Source: Paraescarpia echinospica (lineage: Eukaryota; Annelida; Polychaeta; Sabellida; Siboglinidae). Taken from it: a stretch of 64,000 bases of DNA. The notes under the pieces were generated by a model. The model was given only the letters and a program-made list of their open reading frames with translations. It was not told the DNA's origin and ran no database searches. Location of the stretch: the NCBI GenBank assembly GCA_020002185.1, contig CM034534.1, forward strand, positions 30,647,851-30,711,850, given 5' to 3'. This document shows, one piece after another, positions 13,701 through 22,053 of the stretch (positions are counted from its first letter, which is position 1; each line of letters begins with the position of its first letter). A program made the position numbers and the translations under genes.

Positions 13701-16700
13701 ATATGGAAAATAAGCTCAGGGTGACACGGCATTGTTATTTTTTTTATTGTTATTGAACCAAGTACCTCCTGGTCACTAGGCAAACACCAAACCTTTGACT
13801 TACCACACCATCTTGTCTGTATTATGTGATGATAATGAAGATTTTGGAAGAAATTACATAAGAAATTAATCTTAAGCAGAGTGACATTGATTATATTTAA
13901 TAAGCCAATGCATCCATGAATACAAACATAAGATGGCAGTGTGTGCCTGAGGTTGGAATGTAAGCTTATCACTTTTATTTATGTAAGCTAAGCTTAGTGT
14001 TAGGAGATATCCCATAAGGGCAGAGTTGAAGAGAGGAGACTGGGAGGAAATGACAGAGGACCATGATAGGTGAAGGCGTCTCATTGAGAGGAAGGAATAG
14101 ATTTAAGTGATGAGGCCCCACCCCACACGGGATCAACAGGGAAGTAGAATTAATTTTAACTTAATAAACAAGATGATAATGGGAAACTCAACATTTCATC
14201 ACATGAATTTGGGTAATAAATTACAAGATTTATAATTACACCTCTGGAGACTTGGAAAATGTCCTAGCTTGAGCCACGCTGACCACAAAGGTAACTGCAG
14301 CTGGACACACACACTGGACACATCAGTGGTCAGATCTCACAATGATGTATTGTTGTTAATGATGAGATATGGTCAAGCTTTATCAGTAGGCAATGACCAT
14401 TTCACCAGGTGATGGGTCAGATAAAAGGCCAGGCAATGAGCACTGGTCATTGTGACCCATTGACCAGTGCTAGTTGGTCAGTAAAGAGTTGAATGACCAG
14501 GGCAATCAGGAAGCAGTGATAGTGAAGGGCCATTGTAGAAACTGTGTCAATGTGCAGGATGCTGGGTCTGTGGGAGACTGCTGGACATGGCCAGGGTAAT
14601 GAGGCAGTACTAATGGGTCTGCATGTTCTCACTTGTGTGTGCATGTACAATATGTGTGATTACGTGTGTGCATGCATGCACAAGCATGTGCTTGCACATT
14701 TGATAGTCTTGCCATATTTCTATCTAATCCTTATATCTTAGTATCTAATCCATATATTTGTCTAAGTGTTTCACTCAACCTCCACATGATACCATTCTTC
14801 ATCTCTTTCTTTTTCCTTGTTCTGCTCCCCTCTCTCTCTCTCTCTCTGTACCTCTGTCTCCCTAACTCTCTGTCCATCTCTCCATCCCTCCCTTCATCTC
14901 AGTCCCACCCTCTCTCTTATCCCCATAACCCTCCCTCCTCACTGTCAGTGTTCCTTCCTCCCCCTCCCTTGCTATCCCAATATATATTTCCCTCCTTCCT
15001 TATCTCTCTCCCCTCTACCTCTATCTATCAGTCCATTCTTCCTTTCTCTGCCTTTCCTCCCTCTGTCCCTCTGACCCTCCCTCCCTCCATTCACCCCTCT
15101 CCTCCCTCCCTCCCTCCCTACATTCACCCCTCTCTTCCCTCCCTCCATCCCTCCGTCCACCCCTCTCCTCCCTCCCTCCGATTCACCCCTCTCCTCCCTC
15201 CCCCCATTCACCCCTCTCTCCCTCCATTCACCCTCTCCTCCCTCCATTCACCCCTCTCCTCCCTCCATCCACCCCTCTCCTCCCTCCATTCACCCCTCTC
15301 CTCCCTCCATCCACCCCTCTCCTCCCTCCATCCACCCCTCTCCTCCCTCCCTGCGTCCCTCTCTCCCTTTCTCTACCACTATGTCTTCAATGTTTATAAA
15401 CATTTATACCATTCATTCAACCTATCCAACATTTCAACATGTCACTGAAAAACATTACCAAACTTCACACATCGCAACAACGACACACAATCACTGCACT
15501 GTCATACACACATCCCACAATGCACCTGGGCAACAAACATCGTGTAACACATCACCTGCTAGAAAAGAAAATCAATAATCCAACAAGACCTCACTTTCTC
15601 TCCATATGGTACTCACTTTCGTTTGACATGTCCGACACGTCCGAGACTGGACTACCAAGTTGACTGTCCACAACACTGTGGCCTGGCCGGACGGGAGTGG
15701 ACGTAGCCACGCCCCCACCGGCCACTCCATGGTCACCCCCATCGAGTCCGTTCAAGGACGGGGGAGGGGTACACGGTGTCGCCTTCTCTGATTGAGGCAG
15801 CTGATCCGCGCAACTATTGCACAAGTAGTCGGCCCCGTTGAAGGTCACCTTGTCTCCGGGGCCAAACGACTTCCTGTGGCGCAGAAATGACAAGTTGCTA
15901 TTGGTAAAAAAACTCAAATAAATAATTGCTTAAAAATACGTTGATTTTGCACATTTCTATTTGCTTTTTTACAGGCACCCAAATTTGATGTTTATATTTG
16001 GGGTGTTAGGTCGAATACACACCAAATACCGCAACTTGTATTTGTTGTATTTGATCAAATACACACCAAATATGGCAACAATTATTAGGAATATTTGACC
16101 TGTTTAAACAGGCACATTTTACGATCATAAAATACTGCGTGCCCCTAACCCTGTTCACCAACGAATGTAATTATTTCTATAGATTCTCAACATTGTATAC
16201 ATTATGTAGCCGATTTAAAGCGTATTTGAATTTAATCTTGTGTATTTGAAATGTTAATAGAGCATATTAGTTCATCTGTATTTGAAATTGTAACAAATAA
16301 ATTTGTATTTTATTTATAAAAACCTATATGACACAAATGCTCATAATTAAACACAATTTCAACAATTCATCAATGAGCACAAAACAGCACTGTAAAGTGT
16401 AAAGACATTGCGTTTAAACATGTTAATTTGCACACACCACTGATTTATAACTTCACAGTAATAAAACTAAATCCAGTTATATGTATTTGTGAGATGCTAC
16501 GTTATTAAATTATCACGTCCCAGTATTTGGACAAATGCTAAAAAATATCATTGATCGCAGATCAAATCAACGTCATACATCTCAAGAATATCACAATTTA
16601 GCAGCATTCACACGCGGGCCACAGAAATATCAGCACTTACAGAGTTCCTGTATGCCAAGTAGGCAGCCACAAGGTTTTGACAGCTGCAATTTCACCTCCC

Positions 16701-18512
16701 CCAAAGATGGAAAACACGGAAATCACCTGTCATAGCTCATTACTGCAATCACTGATTGCGGTGGAAAAGAGGACTGTGTAAAAAAGGCACATTTTTAATT
16801 GCTAGAGAGCAAATGCTATTGTAGACAGACTTAGGGTCTGATGCATATTTTTATTCAAAATCGAATTTTTCCAGTAGCCTAGATATTTGTTGTTGATGTT
16901 CATATAAAAATTATGATATCACATACAACCAAGTATAGTGACAACTTATGATAAACTATAATTGAGCTAGTGTATGAGGGAAACTGTCATCTGTGACTGT
17001 GTGTTAGGTTTGTATTGCCATCCGTATTTTTTGCTAGTTTGATGTAATTGATCTACATACCTAACCTGATCAAACCTATATATTTAATTCACCAAAAATA
17101 TGTAAATATTAAACACATTTAACCAGACTGTGAATTTGAATGATAAAATTATAGAACGTATTTGCCTATCATCAGCTGTATTTGTAAATAGCATTTGAAT
17201 TGTTAAAAAATTTGAATTATAATTTATGTCAAATTATTTTATTCCATCTAAAATGTTTTATGATTATACAATCCGGGACAAAGGAGAATAACAACAACAG
17301 TAACACAACCAGACTTCACTATCCCAGAATTCCATGCAGCGGCCATGACCGGACAGTCGGACACTCACCTACACTTGGTGCACTGGAAGCATGTCTGATG
17401 GTAGGAGTTACCAAGGGCAGTGACCACTTCCCCCTCCACAAACTGACCACACGCATGACACTTGGTGCCAAACAGTCTCTGGTAGTCGTTAGCGCAGTAG
17501 TATGCGTCATCTTTGCTGTAGAATCCACTTGTTGCTAACGATGCCTGACATTCTGCAAACAAAAGCAAATACAGAATTATAACCATCAACCGTAGGCCCA
17601 ATTACGATTATCTGGGAGACAGACCATATTAAAGTTTACATTAGCAGGCAGAACAGAAAAACTCATGTCAAATTTTCTTTGAACTTTTCAGCATGAGACA
17701 TTAATTAACTGGCCATTCATGAAAACAGCATATCTTGTATTTTGATAGAAAAATCCACCAACATTATTTACCCCTCAATTTTTTTACAGTCTACTGACTT
17801 ATTTTGAAATAAACAAAATATTTCTGTAAATTTACCTCTTTACAATAACAAACAAATGGCAGTATTTAATAATGACTTAATACTCAAAATCTTGCAGGTT
17901 TTTCTAACAGGAGCATTTCTAGATATCACAAGTGGTAAAATAGAGTAATTAAATATAAATAATTAAACATCACACAGATGCCTAGTGGTACTGAATGTAC
18001 CACCAGGTTTCCTTCAAGGAAACTCTTTTTATTTTATAATTAGCATCCGCTTGTATAAATTGGAATTGATTTAATTCACCATCATTGTAGTTTAAACCAC
18101 AGAAAATACACCATTGCTAGATTCACAGATCCACTTAGAGAATTATAACTTTTGTTGACTGACTTGTATTTTACAAAGACGAAATTCCTTTTTTAAATAG
18201 TACTTTGCAATAATGGGTTGACATTATTGAACTTATTTTTATTGTTGAAATTACAAAACGTGAATTATATCATACATTGTACGCACAAAGTAGAGTGACC
18301 TGACCTGACCAAGTGTTCGTAACCACAACATTAAGTGCAATAGTTCTGGGTTCTATGAACTAATATTGGCCAAATATGACGTCCCCTCAGGATACACCAT
18401 AACACAATGCTGTTACCTTTGCATTTGAAGCATTTCACGTGGAAGTATTTATCCTGTAGGCGAATGGCTTGTCCCTTGCATTTTGACTGGCATGCCTCGC
18501 ATGTTTTCTTGC
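1605..18512 (-). CDS. ablim: Actin-binding LIM protein (ABLIM/Unc-115 family), internal exons 1-8 of this window
   Basis: Eight minus-strand exons join without a phase conflict: 18417-18512, 17369-17552, 15617-15873, 11940-12038, 9007-9066, 5355-5395, 4503-4565, 1605-1755 (951 bases, 317 codons). The product starts with two LIM zinc-binding domains. LIM1 is C-x2-C-x16-H-x2-C-x2-C-x2-C-x17-C-x2-D. LIM2 contains GQFVEGEVVTALG, highly characteristic of ABLIM LIM2. A Ser/Thr/Pro-rich linker follows, ending in SPHFHRP, which resembles the PKHFHIP motif of vertebrate ABLIM. ABLIM proteins bind F-actin through a C-terminal villin headpiece and act in cytoskeletal signalling and axon guidance. The N-terminus and headpiece are outside the window. 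LIM3 and LIM4, present in the usual four-LIM form, are not seen. Family assignment is firm for exons 1-3, good for 4 and 8, and inferred from splice phase for 5-7. Confidence 0.85.
1756..4502 (-). other. ABLIM intron between exons 8 and 7
   Basis: This intron is 2.7 kb. Apart from the purine-rich tract at about 3261-3495 I see no coding exon or recognisable transposon. Open frames at 2064-2381 and 3134-3616 have no family signature; the latter is only the low-complexity tract read through. Confidence 0.5.
3261..3495 (+). repeat. Purine-rich (GGGA/GA)n tract
   Basis: Irregular GGGAGG, GAAAGG and GAGAGA blocks form about 200 bases of nearly pure purine on the + strand, so the ABLIM transcript would be pyrimidine-rich here. 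There is no exact repeat period. See the finding on the complementary tract at 14823-15372. Confidence 0.85.
4503..4565 (-). CDS. ablim: ABLIM exon 7 (candidate, 63 bases)
   Basis: The acceptor is CCACACAG and the donor AAGG|GTTTGT, a weaker donor. The exon is phase 0 to 0 and encodes 21 residues starting MQYRSPSPAVSTAS. The Ser/Pro/Arg-rich composition fits the ABLIM linker (vertebrate forms have a comparable SPTFSRSPHHYYRSG stretch). Support is phase agreement with exons 6 and 8 plus composition, not direct homology. Confidence 0.55.
4566..5354 (-). other. ABLIM intron between exons 7 and 6
   Basis: AT-rich. I see nothing else in it. Confidence 0.4.
5355..5395 (-). CDS. ablim: ABLIM exon 6 (candidate microexon, 41 bases)
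   Basis: The acceptor is CGTGTTGTAG and the donor a consensus GTAAGT. With two bases completing the split codon from exon 5 it reads ADHKDRISPSQTF and ends in phase 0, exactly what exon 7 needs. Strong splice sites and phase fit are the evidence; the peptide alone is too short to assign. Confidence 0.55.
5396..6495 (-). other. ABLIM intron sequence
   Basis: Nothing recognised on either strand. Confidence 0.4.
6496..6540 (-). CDS. ablim: Candidate ABLIM cassette exon (45 bases)
   Basis: The acceptor is GTTTGTTTATCTAG and the donor GTAAGT, both strong. The length is a multiple of three, and between exons 5 and 6 the frame is open: it would add 15 residues including MTTYHWDTVEVGKL without altering the frame downstream. 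Symmetric short exons of this kind are often alternatively spliced. No homology supports it, so it is a splice-site prediction only. Confidence 0.35.
6541..9006 (-). other. ABLIM intron between exon 5 and the cassette exon
   Basis: This intron is 2.5 kb. A slightly GC-richer patch at 8200-8420 has an open frame on the + strand but no family signature and no suitable splice sites. Otherwise nothing was recognised. Confidence 0.4.
9007..9066 (-). CDS. ablim: ABLIM exon 5 (60 bases)
   Basis: A long T-rich tract ends at GTTTGTCTAG, and the donor is a perfect GTAAGT. The exon enters with two bases and leaves with one, matching exon 4 upstream and exon 6 downstream. It encodes THDTSIDVFDEPFLSPNKA, an acidic and Ser-containing linker segment. 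Assigned by splice quality and phase. Confidence 0.6.
9067..11939 (-). other. ABLIM intron between exons 5 and 4
   Basis: This intron is 2.9 kb. It contains a short (CAA)n-like run at 9097-9141, adjacent to the exon 5 acceptor, where it forms the T/G-rich tract on the transcribed strand. Nothing else was recognised. Confidence 0.4.
11940..12038 (-). CDS. ablim: ABLIM exon 4 (99 bases)
   Basis: The acceptor is GTCTATTGTAG and the donor GTAAGT. The first two bases complete the codon left open by exon 3 (A + CG, Thr), after which it reads KQAPVVNGNGTGVPHSP, then STYKSDTSSI. The YKSDTSS segment fits the Ser/Thr-rich start of the ABLIM linker. The exon is symmetric in phase (2+96+1). Confidence 0.75.
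12039..15616 (-). other. ABLIM intron between exons 4 and 3
   Basis: This 3.6 kb intron is where LIM3/LIM4 exons would be expected in a four-LIM ABLIM gene. I found no Cys/His spacing of that kind on the minus strand. It contains the pyrimidine-rich minisatellite at 14823-15372. Confidence 0.5.
14823..15372 (+). repeat. Pyrimidine-rich tract with 21-bp minisatellite
   Basis: About 550 bases of almost pure pyrimidine on the + strand. From about 15076 it becomes a minisatellite with a 21-base unit of the form CTCCCTCCATYCACCCCTCTC; at 15244-15350 the unit repeats every 21 bases with T/C variation at one site. The first part is irregular CTCT/CCCT. The minus-strand ABLIM transcript would be G/A-rich here. 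Confidence 0.9.
15617..15873 (-). CDS. ablim: ABLIM exon 3 (end of LIM2 and linker start)
   Basis: The acceptor is GCGCCACAG and the donor GTGAGT. It completes LIM2 with RKSFGPGDKVTFNGADYL followed by C-x2-C, very close to the vertebrate GDRVTFNG...C segment. It then continues directly into a Pro/Gly/Ser-rich linker (PCTPPPSLNGLDGGDHG ... SPVSDVSDMSNE). In vertebrate ABLIM the next domain (LIM3) begins about 20 residues after LIM2; here there is none. Length is 257 bases, phase 1 in and 1 out. Confidence 0.85.
15874..17368 (-). other. ABLIM intron between exons 3 and 2
   Basis: AT-rich with scattered variants of TATTTGAAATTTGTAT. A possible 43-base splice-bounded segment near 16630-16690 does not keep the frame. 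No exon or transposon recognised. Confidence 0.4.
17369..17552 (-). CDS. ablim: ABLIM exon 2 (LIM1 second finger and most of LIM2)
   Basis: The acceptor is TTTTGTTTGCAG and the donor GTGAGT. It encodes the second half of LIM1 (GFYSKDDAYYCANDYQRLFG), then LIM2 up to TKC: C-x2-C, GQFVEGEVVTALG, H-x2-C-x2-C-x2-C. Both LIM1 zinc fingers and the first LIM2 finger keep all expected zinc ligands. DYQRLFGTKCHACG closely follows vertebrate ABLIM DYQRMYGTRCHGCG. 184 bases, two bases spilling at each end. Confidence 0.92.
17553..18416 (-). other. ABLIM intron between exons 2 and 1
   Basis: AT-rich intron of 0.86 kb with nothing else recognised. Confidence 0.5.
18417..18512 (-). CDS. ablim: ABLIM first exon in window (LIM1 first finger)
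   Basis: The acceptor is GTTCGTGTTGCAG and the donor GTAACA. It encodes GKKTCEACQSKCKGQ and QDKYFHVKCFKCK, the first finger of LIM1 (C-x2-C-x16-H-x2-C, then C-x2-C). It leaves one base that joins exon 2 as Glu. The two bases at its start need an upstream exon ending in phase 1, so the start codon is further right. I could not place it; the hAT insertion begins only 343 bases upstream. Confidence 0.9.
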
Positions 18513-18846
18513 CTGCAACACGAACCGGTATAGTCATCACTGTCTGCCAGGGGGCACCACACATGTAATCATTATTTTAATATAAATCACAACATAATCA
18601 GATAACTAGCTTGTTGAACTGAAATTGGGACACTGTTGTACAATGTACTATGGAAAACAGTCCTGTCCTTAGAATGTTCTGGAAACTATGCATCCGTGGA
18701 TCACAAATTCTACTGACAAAAAACTGTTTTCTCATTGATGCAACCTATTTATCACCGACATGTGTACAAGTGTCAGAATGCAACATGCTACCAATGCCAG
18801 AAGATACTCCTGCATAAACAGGAGACTCTGGAATCTGAATATTGTA
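18513..18846. other. Sequence between ABLIM exon 1 and the hAT insertion
   Basis: 334 bases of the upstream ABLIM intron. No feature seen. Confidence 0.4.
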
Positions 18847-18980
18847 CACTAGATCAGGGGTAGAACTTCAGCATTTATTTTACTAGACAGCAGGACTAGT
18901 AAAGACAAAAGTTTACTAGTCCGCCAAAAGGTTTACTAGTCCTGCAAATAAAAAACAGCACAAATTTAGGTCACAACAAT

Positions 18981-18986
18981 TTTATT
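18981..18986 (-). terminator. Poly(A) signal of the hAT transposase
   Basis: AATAAA on the minus strand, about 65 bases after the stop codon and within the element. The same signal lies at 382-387 in copy 1. Confidence 0.6.
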
Positions 18987-19051
18987 TAAAACACAAAAAA
19001 CCACAGTGTCATCCAGGCCTGGCGTTAACACTGCCTGTCAGTCAGTCAGTG

Positions 19052-21654
19052 TCACTCAGAGTCGGAGGCACTACTGTCATCACAGTCGGTGTCACTGCTG
19101 TCAGTATAACTACTACAGTCGGGCCTTGGCCTAAGCGGCTGAGTGTCTGGCCTCCGGGCTCCACCAGCACTCCACAGCTCGATTGCCTCCTTCGGTTCAA
19201 ATGCAGCGATGTCTGGAGAACTCAGCTGAATGGTCAACAGATCAGTCAGTCGATCTGCCTTCAGGACTGACCGGATGCTGCTCTTCGTCAGCTTCAGCTG
19301 ACTGAAGCCTCTCTCCGCATCAGCCGAGCTGGCTGGCAGAGTCAGAATGGCGTCAACAAGCCTAAGTATGTTTCCATACTCTGCCTGGTGGGCTGCATTG
19401 ACACTAGACCATGTCAGCTGTCGCACGTCTGGGGACTGTTCATACAGGATCATCTTCAGAAGTGTCCACTCCGTCTCCACACTGGCAGTATCGATGCCAG
19501 CGTCGCGAAGCACAGGGCCAAAATGGTTGTTGAGTGTGGCCACAGCGTCATTTCCATAATCACCTGCAGCTTCAGGCCACAGCTTGAAGCTAACGATTGA
19601 TGATGCACGCACAACGTCCGAATTGCTGTCAACGAAGCGACCCTCCAGACAGCTGACCAGGTTGCCCAAGATCTGCAGTCGGGTCTGCTTGGCGAAGACA
19701 GCACCTGTGAGTGTCTCACCATGGAAGTCTTCCATGCGCGCCAGGGCACGCTCCTTGGCAGTTGTGGTCGTCTTGTACATCACAAGGGTGGCCACAACGG
19801 ATGTCAGCATGGCATGTACATCAGCAACTGTCGCAGTCACTGTCTGAGCCACCAGCGACAGCTTGCTCAGAACAAACAGCACATCGAGAAGGAAGTGTGC
19901 CATCTCGATGATGTCTCGTCGGTGCAGTGTCGCCAAGAAGCCAATGGCCTTTGCCTTGGCATCTCCGGAGCCCCCGGGCACTTGCATCTGCGTCAGATGC
20001 AGGACATATGCTGGATATCCCTTCACAAGGGCCTGCAGTGCCTTCAGCAGATGTGGCAACCAGCGAGTGCCACCGACACGTGGTGGAAGGGCACATGGCA
20101 GAGACAATGTGTCGAATGCTGCCTTCAAGTTGCTACGGTTCAGTGGCGAGTGATGGTAGAACAAGTAGAGGCTCAGGAGGAGACCGCTCAACTTTGTGTA
20201 CATGGGCAACCGACACAATGCGTCCTTATATGCAAGTTCCAGGCGATGCGCATAGCAGTGGATTGCTTGCAGACACGGCTGCTCATTTCGGAAGAGCGTG
20301 GCGACACCGTTGGCTGATCCGGTCATAACAGCGGCGCCATCACTGCCGAATCCGACAAGCTTCTTCATGAGTGTCTCTTTCGGGATGTGGAGGTAGCGCT
20401 CCACGACACCGTCAATTGCCCGCTTGATTGACGGAGCATCTGCCTTGCCGACGTTCTCAATACCAGCGAAGGCAGTAGAGACGACACCATTCACTGCATA
20501 CCTCACGTACACTATCTCCGCTTCCGTGATGGACGCATCTGTCGTACCGTCACTGATGAGGGCGAGAAAGTGAGCACTCTCCAGGTGCTGTGCGAGGTGA
20601 CGGCGCTCAACCTCAGCGATGGCACGCACGAACTGCTTGCATGCCTTGTCATTCCGATAAGTGTTCCCCACATCAAGGCCCTTCTGTGCGTCCAGGGTAC
20701 ACTGCCACACATAATCTGTGAACGGACGCCGGTGCTTTGCTATCGCGTGACAAGTCCTGAAACATCCAATGCAGGAAATATTAAATATCATAGTATTAAG
20801 TAAATACTGAGTATAGTCACAACATAACAACCTTCCTCAGCAAACAGTGAATACTAAAAACATCCTCGCTTTCAAAACAAAACTTGACGAAGATTTGAAG
20901 ATGGGCAGGTTTAAATTTTAATAAAAGCACAAAAATCACAAGACAAGCCACGTTCTCAAAACCAAAAATATGATGCATAAAGGCGGGAAATACAACACTA
21001 AATAGTATTACTTTTGAACCCGAAGATCCAGGCAAGTTATAACACAGATCTACATCAAATGCAAATTAATAATTTCCCATGGCATTGTTTACTGCACGGC
21101 ACGCTTGAAATGAGAGATAACAGAGAAATGAGGGATAATAATTTAAACCATATAGTGCTAACCCTAACAAAGTACAATCAAACACAATATTTTTTTACAT
21201 TTTATAACATTATATCACATGGGTAACATAATTACCTAAACAAATGCGTCAGACGGTCCATGGTGGCCGTGTTCAGCGCTTGGATGGCTCGGTGGGCAGG
21301 TGCAGTGCCGGGACGGGCTTCGAACGCAGTTTGCCGGAAGACAGCTCGTGTGTGCGCCTCGCTTGTACTGTGTGCGCGTAGCGAGTCTGGACGAAAGTTG
21401 TCCGTGCCAGTCAAGAACGCATTCTTGCCACGGACACCAGTTACGTTGTGTGTCCTGCACACTTTGCAAAACATCAAATCGTTGTCGTCATCGTAGGACA
21501 GCCAAGTGTGGTCTCGTTCCCAAACCTTCAAATAGCCACGCTGTCGTTTCTGCTGGTCGTACAGCGTGTCCCGTTCTCGCTTTTCCACCTTGCGTTTAAC
21601 TTCTGGTTTTGCAACCCCAGTTAAATAACGATGCATCGTGCGTAAACGTAACAA
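19052..21654 (-). CDS. hAT transposase (two exons, apparently intact, about 707 aa)
   Basis: Exon 1 is 21236-21654 (donor GTAATT) and exon 2 is 19052-20756 (acceptor GATGTTTCAG); joined they form 708 codons including the stop, with no internal stop. Exon 1 carries an N-terminal zinc finger: C63-x2-C66, then H95-x5-H101 (BED/TTF-like), a DNA-binding domain of many hAT transposases. Exon 2 carries catalytic-core features: an SDGTTD motif with Asp near 209, GSDGAAVM with Asp near 279, the hAT CxxH motif CYAH at about 307-310, and the C-terminal dimerisation region SSADAERGFSQ near 616. The tail is Ser/Asp-rich. Start: the first Met (21654); a second Met in frame six residues later is equally possible. 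The protein would act in the nucleus, cutting and rejoining element ends. Confidence 0.88.
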
Positions 21655-22053
21655 AATAATTAGTAATGAATTAACAAAATAATTGATGTAGAACTGAAGA
21701 TGTGAACCGTATTCGAAATCCGCGCATTTGAAAATAGATTAGAAAATAGACGCGAAAATGGACGCCAATTGCGCTCATTAGCCGGTACCCCTCTACGTGA
21801 TACGCTAAGCCAAACAAAACGGTCGTTTCAGATTTCTATGTCACACAACAACCAATCATAAGTACCGTTTCACTGTCGATTCACATTAGGTGAAGATTTA
21901 CTTTATCAATTGTACGGTTGGTGGCGCCACGCAACACGCTGATTTTTACTAGACAGCCGGACTAGTTGGTAGGCCGGGTTTACTAGTCCGCCGTAATCTT
22001 TACTAGTGTACGGACTAGCGGACTAGTGGGTAGTTCTACCCCTGTCACTAGAT

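Larger units (their letters stand above)
18847..22053 (-). mobile_element. Complete hAT DNA transposon (copy 2) with target duplication
   Basis: The element spans 18855-22044 (3190 bases). Termini are CAGGGGTAGAACTTC at the left and GTAGTTCTACCCCTG at the right, hAT-type terminal inverted repeats. The 8-base duplication CACTAGAT is at 18847-18854 and 22046-22053, with one extra T between right terminus and duplication. Eight-base duplications are characteristic of hAT. Both ends carry subterminal clusters of ACTAGTCC-like motifs (about 18880-18945 and 21945-22028). It encodes one spliced transposase on the minus strand and is nearly identical to the fragment at 1-515, so the family moved recently. 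It sits just 5' of an ABLIM exon, probably in an intron. Confidence 0.93.

Noticed and set aside
14666..15448. 260-codon frame rich in Ser, Pro and Leu
   Set aside because: Pure translation of the CT-rich minisatellite; no other support.
19721..20328. Long + strand frames opposite the hAT transposase
   Set aside because: Shadows of the real minus-strand transposase, which has recognisable motifs and a consistent intron.
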